Source of the DNA: Larix kaempferi
Lineage: Eukaryota > Streptophyta > Pinopsida > Pinales > Pinaceae
Assembly (NCBI GenBank): GCA_027924585.1
Contig: BSBM01000711.1
Span: 8,691,001 to 8,755,000, forward strand
Direction of reading: 5' to 3'
Length of the DNA: 64,000 nt
In this document: in pieces, positions 34,151 to 45,599 of the stretch
Position numbering within the stretch: the first letter of the stretch is position 1
How the letters are laid out: each line of letters starts with the position of its first letter
The notes under the pieces: model-generated
The model's database searches: none
Told to the model about the DNA's origin: nothing
What the model saw: only the letters and a program-made list of their open reading frames with translations
Position numbers and translations under genes: made by a program

Positions 34151-34704
34151 ATTTGCATGTATATAACCAATACCCAATCAAGGGGTAGACAGACTCAATT
34201 TGTGTAATATATCTCTCTCTTTTTAAATTCAAGGTGGTAATATTATAATTCTTTAAAAGAATGGAAAACCCCTCAGATTCCTTTTGTTATTTAAAGATCT
34301 AAGGATATTTTTCTAACATCTTTTATCGAAGTTAAGATGATGTTAATTAGGCACTTGAAATAATAATGCTAAGGATAATCATTTAATCTTACTTAGGCTA
34401 ACATAATGATAATTAGCTCTGCAATAGGTCATAGGGGTTTACTACTAACTTGCAGCAAAATTCACTCTTACTTAGGAAGACCTATAAATTTAGGTCCTCA
34501 AGTGAACATTACAAGTTCAGTCTTCTTCTAATGCCCCAGGCACCAGGATGGTGCTCATTGTCAATAGCTTAGACACTCAAGGTTTCACTAGTTTTTTAAC
34601 ATTTCTGCCTAGTGGATTCATGCCCCTTTCATTTAGTTGCATCAAGCCCTTTAGTCTCTTAGGTCTAGAAGTCAAAATACGAAACAAATTAGGAATTTAC
34701 TTAC
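34151..34704. other. Stretch without recognised gene
   Basis: AT-rich text. A plus-strand open frame starting at 34548 runs into the 45-bp repeat. Confidence 0.45.
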
Positions 34705-34843
34705 AGAGTTTTACTGACAGGGCCTTGGCCTTGAGCTCCTCATCAAAAATTGGTTTTACTGACGGGGCCTTGGCCTTGAGCTCCTCGTCAGAAACTGGTT
34801 TTACTGACGGGGCCTTGGCCTTGAGCTCCTGGTCAGAAACTGG
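34705..34843. repeat. Three tandem copies of a 45-bp unit
   Basis: TTTTACTGAC starts at 34709, 34754 and 34799. Each unit carries GGGCCTTGGCCTTGAGCTCC. Since 45 is a multiple of three, the repeat is open on both strands: plus gives a 15-residue unit with TDGALALSS, minus gives SDEELKAKAPSVK. Frames of 124 (plus) and 73 residues (minus) result. No known protein is evident. Confidence 0.92.
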
Positions 34844-35019
34844 CACATTGTACATTGATATTTCCATTTCCGTTACAAAAAAAACGGGGTTCACAAAGAA
34901 GATATTACATCCTCCCACTTAGAAATAACACCATCCTCAATGTTCATATCTTTCAAAATTTTGTCTTCAACTTTCATCTATTTCTATGAAGCACAACCTT
35001 TAGTTATCTATACTTACCT

Positions 35020-35021
<2 letters not shown>

Positions 35022-35072
<51 letters not shown>
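35022..35072. repeat. AT dinucleotide microsatellite
   Basis: About 25 uninterrupted TA units. Confidence 0.97.
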
Positions 35073-35074
<2 letters not shown>

Positions 35075-35580
35075 ACCTTAGAAGTAATAGTGTCTACTCA
35101 TTGAATAACTAAACTAATATGAATCACATACTGATGGCTATGGGTATGATTATATCGTGTCTTCACCTACATTGAATTGCGTGAGGTGGATCATGGATCT
35201 CTCAACTTGGAATTCACTACCCGAACATAGAAATATTGAATATGACCGGTGTTGCCTAAAGGTGAGGTGGATTAAGCTTAGTGAATGCCATGAAAAGTGT
35301 GGCATAATGAAGCAAAACACGTTACAACTAACTTATGCTACCTATAAGAAGAGAAACCATCATATTACAAGTCACAACAGTATTACACGAGTTAATTATT
35401 AAATAAATGAAATTTCAATTCAATTGACTTCAAAGAAAACCAAATTGACAAAGAACAAATTTTGCATTAAAAACATTTAGCAAAATCCATGGTGTTTAGT
35501 AAATCGGATTAAGATGTGGCTGAGATGTCTCAATATTAGCTTTGAATACTATGACAAAGATAAACATGTGAACTCCATGC
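35073..35580. other. Stretch without recognised gene
   Basis: The 81-residue plus-strand frame here (35157-35402) is not recognised. Confidence 0.4.
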
Positions 35581-37100
35581 ATCGATGTACATGGATCTAG
35601 TGGAATGGGAGCCACTTGTTCGCATAATCTCTTCGACCAAGTGCCATGCGGCCTTACTATGGAATGTAATATTCTAAGCTGGAAATTTTCAATCCAAGGC
35701 GAGTAAGACTGAGGCAATTCCTCGAGTTAAGCTCCAACTTTAGAAAACTTGATGAGACCTCAGCTAAATTCCAGCCGAGCCTTGGCTCTTGGCGTTCATC
35801 GTTTAAGAGAGATACACAATTGACTAGTCTGGACAAAATGAATGCCATGTGCTTTGGATTTTACCTGAATAAATAGAAGAAGAAGTCATCCCAGGTACAA
35901 AAATAAATACATTACTAACACATGACAATGTGCGAATGTGATTGCAGGCACCATAAGAATAAAATTGCTGAGAAACGACAGTCTCTAAATTTTTTAACTA
36001 TCGACATTATAAGATGGCTAGGCCTTGCGGAAAGCTTGAACAAATCTCGTTCTAAGGAGTTATTTGCACCTGAGCTGAGTTGACAGACTTAATTGTAGGT
36101 TAATTTGTTTTCTTGGGTTTATAAAATTCTGCAAATGGGAACAACAGAGCGGTGCTTGTGGCTATAAATGTTAAAATATGGCGGACTTTCGCAGTGAATT
36201 CTTCCAAGGATGTTATTGTGTTCTTCCTATAGGCATTTCACATGTCTTACAGGAAAAGATTCAAGTTGTTTGCCCATGTTTGGTTACAGTAGATTTGTAT
36301 GTCTCTTTAATTTGAACGCTCATTCTTTGATGTATTGATTACAGTAAAATAGAGAGCTCAATTCAAACAAACAGTGGAGAAATAAATCTTTTAATGCTTT
36401 CTGTTGTGTTGGTTGCAATTTGCAAATTTTCTGGGAAACAGTGGAGAAATAAATCTTTGTATGCTTTCTGTTCTAATCGTGTTGGTTGCAATTCGCAAAT
36501 TTTCTTAATCCAAAATACTGGAATGGTTGGAATTGATTACCTGTTAATCAATGGATCCTATTAATCAATCTTCGGATTTCGCATGACGCTCTCGCAAAGC
36601 ATCAGCCCTTCTATATTTAGATAAATAACCTGCTGGTAGGGAGGAGGTTTCAGAGCCTATCTCTGTTCTGAATCCAGACCTATACGTTCACCCAATTGAC
36701 GAACCATATCCATATCCAGGTGCAGTAAAAATTGCATCACGTCGTCCAATCAGTGGCTCATCGACTCAAGCATTCCTGCCTAACAAGTGTACAAGGGTCC
36801 TCCAATATCCTAACGCTTCTTTCCCAACCTCTAAGAGAATAATGTCCTCCTCCAAGCCGGTTGGTCCACATGACGTAAGAAACCATATTCCTTACGCTCA
36901 GACTCAGGTTGTTCTCCTTCACCTTCAACGTAGAAGCCTGACTGTGTTGTCCTTCAACTAGACACCGCACGCATCAATCTATTAGTATGAGGACGACGGT
37001 GGGCTGTAGAAGATTAGGGTTCTGATAAGGTGGTGGGTTGTAGAATATTAGGGGTTCTGATCATTCGGTGGGAGGAGGAATCATATAGTATGTGGGTGGA
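35581..37100. repeat. 1.52-kb tandem duplication, copy 1
   Basis: Starts at GATGTACATGGATC and is followed at 37101 by a second copy. Shared landmarks are the block with SPWI-NFQLRI on the minus strand, a TATAAAT-ATG stretch near 36160-36185, the GGAATTGATTAC block at 36530, and the TTAGTATGAGGA block near 36980. It holds about 290 bp (about 36600-36900) that copy 2 lacks. The origin of the unit is unknown; no retroelement protein is seen in it. Confidence 0.88.
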
Positions 37101-37345
37101 ATTGATGTACATGGATCGAGTGCAATGGGAGCCACTTGTTCACGTAAACTCTCCGACCAGGTGCAATGCGGCCTTACTATGAAATGCATGATTCTTAGTT
37201 GGAAATTTCCAATCCAAGGCGAGTAAGACTGAGGAAATTCCTTGAGTTGTCTGAACAAGCTGCAACTTTGGAAAACTCGACCACAACTCAACTGAGTTCC
37301 ACTTGAGCCTTGGCTCTTGGCATTCATCATTTGAGAGAGATACAC
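37061..37345 (-). CDS. Unrecognised frame shared by both duplicate copies
   Basis: The 94-residue minus-strand frame shares a block (QSYSPWI-NFQLRI, IVRPH-TWS, EQVAPI-LDPCTS) with a frame at 35496-35717 in copy 1. The C-terminal residues differ because the frame crosses the copy junction. The shared block shows mainly base substitutions with few indels. No family is recognised and no splice sites are evident, so it may simply reflect a recent duplication of non-coding DNA. Confidence 0.2.
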   Translation of the reverse strand: MYLSQMMNAKSQGSSGTQLSCGRVFQSCSLFRQLKEFPQSYSPWIGNFQLRIMHFIVRPHCTWSESLREQVAPIALDPCTSIPPTYYMIPPPTE

Positions 37346-37704
37346 AACTGACTAGTCTAGACAAAATGAATGCCCCGTGCTTTGGATTTTACCTAAATAA
37401 ATCGAAGAAGAAGTCATCCCAGCACAGAAAGAAATACATTACTAACAAATGATAGTGTGTGAGTGTGATTGTAAGCACTAGAAGAATAAAATTCTTGAGA
37501 AACGACAGTCTGTGAATGTTTTACCTATCGATATTATAATATGGACAGGCCTTGCGAAAAGCTCAAACAATTCTCATTCTAAGGAGTTATCTGCGCCTGA
37601 GCTGAGTTGATAGACTTAATTGTAGGTTAATTTGTTTTCTCGGGTTTCGAAAATGCTGCAAATGGGGAAAATGGAGTGGTAGTTGTGGCTATAAATGTTA
37701 AAAT

Positions 37705-37870
37705 ATGGCAGACCCGCGCAACGAATGCTTCCAAGGATGCCATTATGTTCTTCCTGTAGACATTTCACATGTGCTCAAGGTTGAGCCAGGTCACAACACT
37801 CTCTCATGTCTTTCAGGAAAAGATTCAAGTTGTTTTCCCATGTTTGGTTACATTGGATCTGTATGTCTCT
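37705..37870 (+). CDS. Possible first exon of an unknown gene
   Basis: A TATAAAT lies about 15 bp before an ATG at 37705. The frame opens MADPRNECFQGCHYVLPVDI and stays open to a GTATGT donor-like site near 37860. Copy 1 has the equivalent text near 36180, but a 38-bp stretch is missing there and the frame is disturbed. No family is recognised. It is weak evidence. Confidence 0.18.
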
Positions 37871-38098
37871 TTAGTTTGAACGGTCATTTTTTGAAGTATT
37901 GATTACAATAAAATAGAGAGCTCAATTCAAAAAAACACTGGAGAAATAAATATTTTAATGTTTTCTGTTGTGTTGGTTGCAATTTGTAAATTTTGTTTAA
38001 AACAGTGGAGAAATAAATATTTTAATGCTTTCTATTCTAATATTGTTGGTTACAATTTGTAAATTTTCTTAATCCAAAAGATTGGAATGGTTGGAATT

Positions 38099-40312
38099 AT
38101 TGAACTTTGGTTGTCATTGATGTCAACTAATGTCAAAGAGGATGTCAACTAATTTAGTTTGAGTCATTGATGTCAACTGATTACAAGTGTATTTCGTATT
38201 CCCATGCCGGCTTAAAGAAATATAGAAAAGCCACTTTGAAGAAGTATATGCGCAAGCAAGATGGTGAAGTATATGGATGTCTGTCTGAAGAAGTAGGTCC
38301 AGGGGTACATCATGCATATCCAATTTGAAGAAGTACATAATGCACATGTACTTGAGCAGGACACAAGTCCATCCAGTCATAGTCCTTCAAGGTATAAGCT
38401 AAAGTGTTGATTGGACAAAAGTTTGAAGAGTGCACAAGCAAGCCAAAGAATATATGGGACAAAGTCTAGTGTGCACAAGCAAGTCAAGAGAATATTCTAG
38501 AGTGGGCAAGCAAGTCTAGTGGAGTGCACAAGCAACATGGAACGAAAAATGGTTGAACAGTTATGCAAGTCTTGAAAGCACGCAAGTCTCACCAATGAGA
38601 AGAAGCTTTCAGTTGTTGAAGCATGCACAAGTTCCAAGAAGGTTGTAGAGTTTGAAGTTAGTATATGCGCAAATTCCACAACCGACAACACAACAAGTGT
38701 GCAAGACCCACAAGTGATGGTACTACAAGGGTCAAAGTCTCGTTAAGTCGAATATTAAGTATGCACAAGTTCTGCAAGACAATGATACATCAAATGCACA
38801 AGACCCACAAGTGATGGTACAAAAAGGGTGAGAGTCCCACCAAGTCGAGGACCATGTATGTGCAGAACCCACAAAGAAATGACACATAAGTGGCGCAGAA
38901 GATGCCATGTGGTAGAAGCACAAACCATGAAGCAAGGAAGAAAGAAAGCCACAGCTAATTTGTGGACATACAATCCATGCAGGACATGCATAAATAAGGA
39001 AGCAAGTTGGAGATTTGAAGTAAGCTTGATGGCAAGGATGAAGAGCTTGTAAGTGGACGATACAGATTTATATCTGAGGAATCAAGGGCTCATGGAACCA
39101 AAACAACAATGATCTAGCAGAGAGCCAAGTGCGCACAGGAAGAGGAATGATATAATTGATGGTGCATAGAATGATGTTGTAGATATGTGACGATTTCCCT
39201 AAGGCAGAATGCAGAGTATGCTCAAGTACATGAGGGTCTAATGACAGTATCGCAGAAAGTCACAAATATTCTAAGGTGGATCCGCACAAAGACATAAATT
39301 AAGTATATCAGAAGATGTGTGAAGTAAATAAGTTTGACTGATGATGAAGACTGAGTTGAAGTGTGCAAAGTAAAGAAGTCCATCAAATGTACAAAGATCG
39401 AGTAGCAGCAAAATCAAGTATGTGCATCGTGATGAGGATGATATGAGGCAAGTGCATTAATTCGAAAGGATGAATCATATGATGCACAACATGTTGGAGA
39501 TTGTCTAAAAGACTGTGGCACTTAAACAAAACTGACAAATCTTAGTAAGTGCGTAATTCCATCTGATACTGGTGCGCGACATCAAAATAGAAAGTCATCA
39601 GTTGATGCACAGTATTAGTTGAAAGTGTAGTTGCGCGGTAGCAGAACGACATAGTAAATCAGTGGCACAAACTACAGCAGATGAAGTAGCACACAACACA
39701 AGAAGTGCAACATCATTTGAAGTGAAGTGTTGAGTGGAATGAAAATCAAGTGATGAATGCAAGGAAGTGACATCAATACGACTGCATACAGAAGGTGCAC
39801 ATAGTAGAACAAACATCAGAATATCAGTAGTGTGCGCATGTTGGAATTTCAGTAAGGAAATACCTTATTTTGTGTATCTAGGCAGCAAGACATGACAAGT
39901 AATAAAGGGGTTGTAGCCTCCTTCCAGTTGGTGCTAGAGAACACAGAGAGTTGGTGCTTCCTTTAGGTCGGTGCCTATAGAATTAGGGGGCCAGTGCCTG
40001 TAAAACCCAGGGGTTGGTGCCTCGTTCTAGTTGGTGGTGGTAAACACCAAAAGTCTATGCTTCCTCGAATGTAATCTTTTTATCATAAAAGAGCATTCCA
40101 TGGTTTTCTCCTGTTTGGGTTTCCACGTCAAAATTCTTTGTGTTTTGTGTTTGTTGTCATAGTGCATATGTGTATGAATATTTTATTTATGTTGGATGCA
40201 TAATTGAAGATCAAGATTAAGTTCAGACTATCCTATTAAAGAAGTAAAAAAATGCTCATAACTATGCTAATACTGATTAACACCCCCTCTCGATATTAAT
40301 AGATTCCAACAT
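38099..40312 (+). mobile_element. 2.2-kb insertion, probably a solo LTR
   Basis: Copy 1 of the duplication provides the empty site (36530-36535). In copy 2 the text GAATT occurs on both sides (38094-38098 and 40313-40317). The insert is non-coding, starts ATTGAACTTTGGTTG and ends GATTCCAACAT. It carries features seen near the ends of Copia LTRs (ATCATAAAAGAGCATTCC, AACACCCCCTCTC). A 97-bp tandem repeat lies at 38707-38900 and GTTGGTGCCT-type phrases recur at 39930-40050. A solo LTR is the best reading; exact ends are uncertain because the expected TG start is not clear. Confidence 0.65.
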
Positions 40313-40560
40313 GAATTGATTACATGTTAATCAATGGATCCTATTAATCAATCTTCAAATTCCTCAGGATGCTCATAATAAAACTGTTCTCCTCCACCTT
40401 CAACGTAGCATCCTGACTATGTTCTCCTTCGATTGGACACCGAACTCACCAATCTATTAGTATGAGGATGACAGTGGGATGTAGAATATTAGGGTTCTGA
40501 AAAAGGTGGTGGGATGTAAAATATTAGGGTTCTGAGAATTCAATGGGCGGTGGGTGGTGG

Positions 40561-40966
40561 AATAAAAAACATGCCAAAAAAATTGAAACATAAAATGTTA
40601 TTGAACTAATGCTAATTCATTGCTAGCACTAATCCAAGTGAAACAAATCCAGGGATAATTAACTTAGATCATCATGTTATTCATGCTAGAAAAGAAGTCA
40701 AACCAGTCACATAATTTTTCCTTGGGCTCAGTATGAGGCCAAATAAGGCCTCAAAATATTTGATTGGCAGGTTAAAAAAATCAAATGATTAGATTGGCTG
40801 ATGAAAAAGTTATAAAAGAAATTTTGGTTAAAAAACTTAGGTCCGTGTGCAAACTAATAGCAAAAACGGTAAGTCGCTTACTATAGTCCATGCAACCCAT
40901 GAAAGAAGGGACTAATAAAGAGGACCCTTATCATATATACGGTAATGTATGAATGTAGGATTGACA
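40561..40966. other. Stretch without recognised gene
   Basis: Flank between the duplication and the third Copia. Nothing coding is seen. Confidence 0.5.
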
Positions 40967-41543
40967 TGTTATTGTAATTGTAACTTTAGAAGATATTCTT
41001 TTGTTTATTATTATTGTATTTTTGTTGTACCTCCATCGGAGATGTTTTTCCTCCTTTCGGGGATGTCATTATTATGTTTGGTCATGCAAAGTCATTAAGG
41101 TAAAACATCCCTTGTAATTCGGGGCATTAGATCCCCTAGAGTCAAATGTAAAAGGTATTATTGAGTCTCCCTAGAGATGTAGGCCCAATAAATTTTAGTG
41201 AGGCCGACATGGTTGGGTAAAATGTCAAGTCAAAAGTAAAGTATAAATAGAGAGCCTTGCTCTCTTATTTGGACACACTACTCGCTCACACAAGTTCGCA
41301 TAGCAAGGGAGAGAAGACAAGTTCCCTGGAGGAGAAAGAGAGAGAGTTGCAAAAGACATATTTTTGGTTTTCCATTTTTACTTGATATTATATTAGTGAC
41401 AAATCTATCTATGAGGAAGTTGCAGGGTTTCTCCTTTATGGTTTCCCCGAGGAAAACTATTGTGTCTATTGTGTTTTCTTGTGCTTTTTATTCTTTCAGT
41501 TAAAGATCCTAGCTAACATTGAATTAAAGTAGAAAATCTAACA
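40967..41543 (+). repeat. 5' LTR of third Copia (577 bp)
   Basis: Starts TGTTATTGTAATTG and ends AAATCTAACA. It shares GTACCTCC-TCGGAGATGTTTTTCC, TATAAATAG-GAGCCTTGCTCTC (TATA box) and TAAAGATCCTAGCTAACATT with the 3' LTR. It has an extra stretch (ATGAGGAAGTTGCAGGG... near 41420-41475) that the 3' LTR lacks. Confidence 0.93.
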
Positions 41544-41556
41544 TGGTATCAGAGCT
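41544..41556 (+). other. Primer-binding site of third Copia
   Basis: TGGTATCAGAGCT directly follows the LTR, an initiator-Met tRNA type site. Confidence 0.92.
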
Positions 41557-41582
41557 AACCTGAAAAGACGACATTGTGCAAC

Positions 41583-42040
41583 AACGGGAAACTAGGGCTT
41601 CTTGTTTTAAGGTATTCTCTCCATGGATCATCCGAAAAAAGAGGGCTAGGCTAACTCATCCTAGAAGGATGCATCTTTTTGTTGAAGCGTAATCAAATTT
41701 CGAGAATTTTCATTTTTTACCCAATCACTGTTGTCGGGAGAAACTAGGGATTCCTATTCCGAGAACTTTCCTCCACAGATCATCTTCAAAAGAGGGTCAA
41801 TTCAATTCGCCCTAGGAGGGTGCATCTTCCTGTGAAAGCAACATTCAATTCCGAGAATTTTCATTTTTTTTCCTGTCACTAGTACCGGGAGGAAAACTAG
41901 GGCATCAAGTTTTGGGGGATTCTCTCCATCAATTTGGAAAAAGGAGTACATTGGACAACTCACCTTGAGGAGGCACATCTTCCTATCCAATCAGATGTTC
42001 AAAATTCCAAGTTTGAAAAATTAGGGTTTCTCTGACAAAC
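41583..42040 (+). repeat. Leader tandem repeat, three copies of about 152 bp
   Basis: AAACTAGGG begins at 41589, 41741 and 41894. Each copy contains TTCTC/TTTCC-CCA-GATCAT-like text, GAGG-GCATCTT and usually GAGAATTTTCATTTTTT. It lies between PBS and gag. Confidence 0.82.
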
Positions 42041-42131
42041 CCTAGGCCAACCAGTTCCAAAACCAAATTGGACATCTCAAATTGGTAAAACCTAAATCTC
42101 TTTTATTTCCATTTGAGGTTCTCATTTCAAA

Positions 42132-42983
42132 ATGTCTCACCACACCAAGCTTGATGGATATGATAACTTTCGAGGATGGAAGTATAGGATTTCTCTTGTC
42201 CTTGAAGAAAATGATTTGGACAAGTATGTTAGTGAAGAGGTTCCAGCACCAGAGGGAGATGAGGCTAAGACTATCCATAAGAAGAACTTGGTCAAGGCCA
42301 AGAGAAATATTGCATACTCTATCAAAGATCATCTCATCCCCCATGTGTCCTTGAAGACACCCAAGCAGATGTTCAATGCCTTGACAAATTTATTCAAAGG
42401 GAGAATATCAATCGAAAAATGACATTAAGGAACCAACTCAAGAATGTAAATATCTAGCCTTCGCAGACCATGCAATATTACTTCACAAGGGTCTCTCAAA
42501 TCAAGGAGCAACTTGAAGCAGTTGAAGACAAGGTAGAAGAAGGAGAGATTGTTATGACCACCTTGAATGGTCTCCCAAGATCATGAGACTTGTTCATTCA
42601 AGCAATATGTGCCAGGAAGAAATTGATGACATTCAATAGACTATGGGAAGAATGTACACAAGAAGAAGCTCTACTTGTAGCATGAGAAGAAAATATGGGA
42701 TCAAACAATGATGATCAAGCTCTCAGAGTTCACGCTAGAAGAAATCACAACAAGAGGGAGGACCACTATAACAACAAGAGATCTATTCAATATTAGATGT
42801 TACACATGTGATGAGAAGGGACACTACTCCAAATATTGTCCCAGAAATAGAGGTTCCTCCAACAAGAAGACTAGCAAGAGGAGACATCATGCTCACATGG
42901 CTGAAGAAAATGAACCAACAAGGAAAAGAACCAGAGAAGAAGAAAGAGACAAATTTTCAAGAGATGAAGAATATGTATTATGA
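42132..42983 (+). pseudogene. Copia gag with zinc knuckle, frameshifted
   Basis: Starts at the ATG at 42132 with a DUF4219/UBN2 gag (YDNFRGWKYRI, EENDLDKYV, IKDHLIPHVS). A 1-nt indel near 42400 shifts the frame. The reading continues through MTLRNQLK, MTTLNGLPR, ARKKLMTFNRLWEECTQEE with a TAG near 42455 and TGA codons near 42585 and 42685. A second shift leads into the frame with the CCHC knuckle CYTCDEKGHYSKYC (about 42800-42840), ending EEYVL-TAA at 42983. The layout equals the second Copia at 5-6 kb, so the two belong to related families. Confidence 0.9.
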
Positions 42984-43740
42984 TGAATAAAGGTAACCAG
43001 CTACAAGGGTTCATTAAAAAGGTTCCACCTCATAAGGTGAAACTAGAGATGACTTTTAGTATTACACGAAAGGAGTAGGAGAAGCTCCTACAAAGTTGGA
43101 CTCCGGAAAACAAATAAAGATCAATGCTCTATCATAAGCAAGAAATGCACAAGGTCCTCAGAATCAAACGATGAAGTATAAAACATTGTCAAAGACTCCA
43201 GTAGTTCCTTGCAAGGAAGAAAAGATCAAGAGGGAGAACACTGTCAGAGACTCCAGTAGTTCTTGCAAGGAAGCAAAGATCAAGGGGGAGTCCAACCAAC
43301 AACTAAACAAAGATAAGTATTTGAACTGTCATTTCTTGTATATCTAGTTACTTAAATAATATTGTTAATTTGTGTACATACGTATGTTCCTAGATTTAGG
43401 ATGCGTATTATGCATGTTAGAAAATTTTCATTAATGAACATAATACTACTAATATGCAAGTAACGGGTATTGTATCCTATGGTACCGTACAACATTCCAT
43501 TGCTACTTATCTAGAATGAAACCTCTTTGCTGATATGTTGGGAGTAGTGCACACTCTTAACAATGTTCTGGTAGAGATGGAAGGCATCTAGAAAGTTACC
43601 ATATGAATGCAGGATATGGATGAATGTTGTGTTGAAGCCTTGGCTAAGTTAGTTTCATGATTGTGTGAGCTATGTATTTATTCATAAGAATTTGTTCTGG
43701 AAATTATGAAATGTTTCTAATCATACAATTGAATTTGTCT
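42984..43740 (+). pseudogene. Protease remnant and integrase gap
   Basis: Near 43015-43140 the text still reads like the part after the protease (VPPHKVKLEM, then KLDSGK in a shifted frame), but the active-site Asp motif is gone. At 43186-43290 a block of about 55 bp (AGACTCCAGTAGTTC...GCAAGGAAG...AAGATCAAG) is repeated twice. From about 43320 to 43740 no integrase motif can be read; the text is AT-rich and ends TTGTCTTGTAG, which resembles a splice acceptor. Confidence 0.65.
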
Positions 43741-45436
43741 TGTAGGAAAGATTGTGCACCATCACCTACAAGAGAATAATGACGAGACTTGTTCCATAAA
43801 ACAAGTGATGACGGTTTAGGAGACAATCCAAGAAGATCATGAAGACCGTGACATGATAAAATCACAAGAATCTATAGATCCACCTCGTGAGAAGAAATCC
43901 CACAAGAGAAGAACAACATGGGCACGTGAAGCAATACAAGATGCAAAGAAGTATGGTGCTCCAAAGGAGATGCACAGAGAAATCAAGAGACCCAGGCCAT
44001 ACTCCAGCTATGTGGCCTTGCTATGTGACATTATTAATAAAGAACCTTCCAACTACGAAGAAGCAACAAAGAAGAAAGAATGGAAGGATGTCATGATCGA
44101 GGAGTGCCAGTCGATTATGAAGAATGATGTCTAGGAGATAGTTCCGAGACTAGAAGGGAAGTTTGTTGTGACTTCTAAGTGGATCTACAAGATTAGGCAA
44201 GCTGCAGATGGTAGCATTGAAAAACACAAGGCAAGGTTTGTGGCCCGTGGTTTCTCCCATAAGGAAGGTATAGACTACGAGGAGACATTTTCACCTGTAG
44301 CGAGATACACTTCCATCATATCTATACTGGCATTGGTTGCAGTAATGAAATGGAAGTTACACCAGATGGACGTCAAGACAACATTCTTGAATGGTAGAGG
44401 AAGTGTACGTGGAGTAGCCACTGGGATTTGATACACATGATAGACAGACTCCTGTGTGCAAGTTGAATAAATCCTTATACGGATTGAAACAGGAACCCAG
44501 GACATGGTATGACAAGATGGATAGATTCCTGATGATTTTAGGCTTTACCAAGAGTAAAGTAGATTCCAACCTTTACTTCAAGGTTGAAGTTGGAAATCCA
44601 ATGATACTTCTACTCTACGTAGATTCCCTGTTCGTAACAGGGGAGGATGAGCTCATTGCAGATACGGAGAGGAGGCTTGTCGCAGAGTTCAAGATGAAGG
44701 ACCTGGGGATGATGCATTATTTCTTAGGCATGGAGGTGTGGCAGAGTGCAGATGGAATCTTCCTTGGTCAATGAAAGTATGCAATGGAGATTCTGAAGAG
44801 GTTTGGAATGATGGACTACAAGGCAATGGCTACACCAATGGAATCGAACTTGAAGCTATTGTGTGATGCTTCATCAAAGTCAGTTGATGCCACAATGTAT
44901 CGCAGATGATTAGTTCATTGATGTGCCTTATGAACATGAGACCAGACATATGCTTTTCTATGAACACCCTAATCCAGTGCCTGACGGATCTGAGACATGT
45001 TCACTTGATTGCTGCAAAGCATATATTGAGGTACCTGAAGGGTACAATTAACTATGGGCTCAAGTATGAGGCGAATCAGAAGATTAACATGAATGGTTAT
45101 GTTGATTTGGATTGGGTAGGCATTGCCATAGATAGGAAGAGCACTTCAAGATGCTGCTTCAGTATGGGATCCAGTATGATCTCCTATTTTAGCAGGAAGC
45201 AGTCATGCGTGGCACTGAGTACAACTGAAGCAGAGTGTGTTGCAGCTTGTTCGGCTAGTTGTGAGGCAGTATGGCTTCGGAAGCTATTGTCAGATTTGTT
45301 TGATCTCCAGTTAGAGGCGACTTGTATCTTTTGTGACAACCAAAGTTGTGTGAAGTTGTTTGAGAACTCGGTGTTCCACGACAAGTCAAATCATATTGAG
45401 ATCAAGTACCACTATATCCAGGATATGGTGCAGTGA
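43741..45436 (+). pseudogene. Copia RT and RNase H, multiply frameshifted
   Basis: Reads REKKSHKRRTTWAREAIQDA, then the RT core SKWIYKIRQAADGSIEKHKA, VARGFSHKEGIDYEETFSPV and MDVKTTFLNG up to a frameshift at about 44395. It resumes CKLNKSLYGLKQEPRTWYDK and LLLYVDSLFVTG, where the catalytic Y-V-D-D has become Y-V-D-S. A TGA lies near 44772 and a shift near 44905. RNase H follows with MRPDICFSMN, DWVG, TTEAECVAA, FCDNQSCVKL and HIEIKYHYI, then TGA at 45434; text beyond still reads VDVLTK. This copy cannot make an active RT. Confidence 0.9.
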
Positions 45437-45599
45437 GGAGCAGTGAAGCTCCGGTACATGGCGACAGACGAGCACATAGTCGATGTGTTGACCAAGCTAT
45501 TAGCCAAAGAGAAGTTCGAGTACTTCACAAAGAGATTTGGTATTATCCAGATTGAGGTTCCTCGAAAGAGGGAGTGATGAGACCGGAGTACAAAGATGC

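Larger units (their letters stand above)
37101..40560. repeat. Tandem duplication, copy 2, with 2.2-kb insertion
   Basis: Matches copy 1 from 37101 to 38098 and again from 40313 to about 40560. It is interrupted by a 2.2-kb insertion and carries a deletion of about 290 bp near 40370. Confidence 0.85.
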
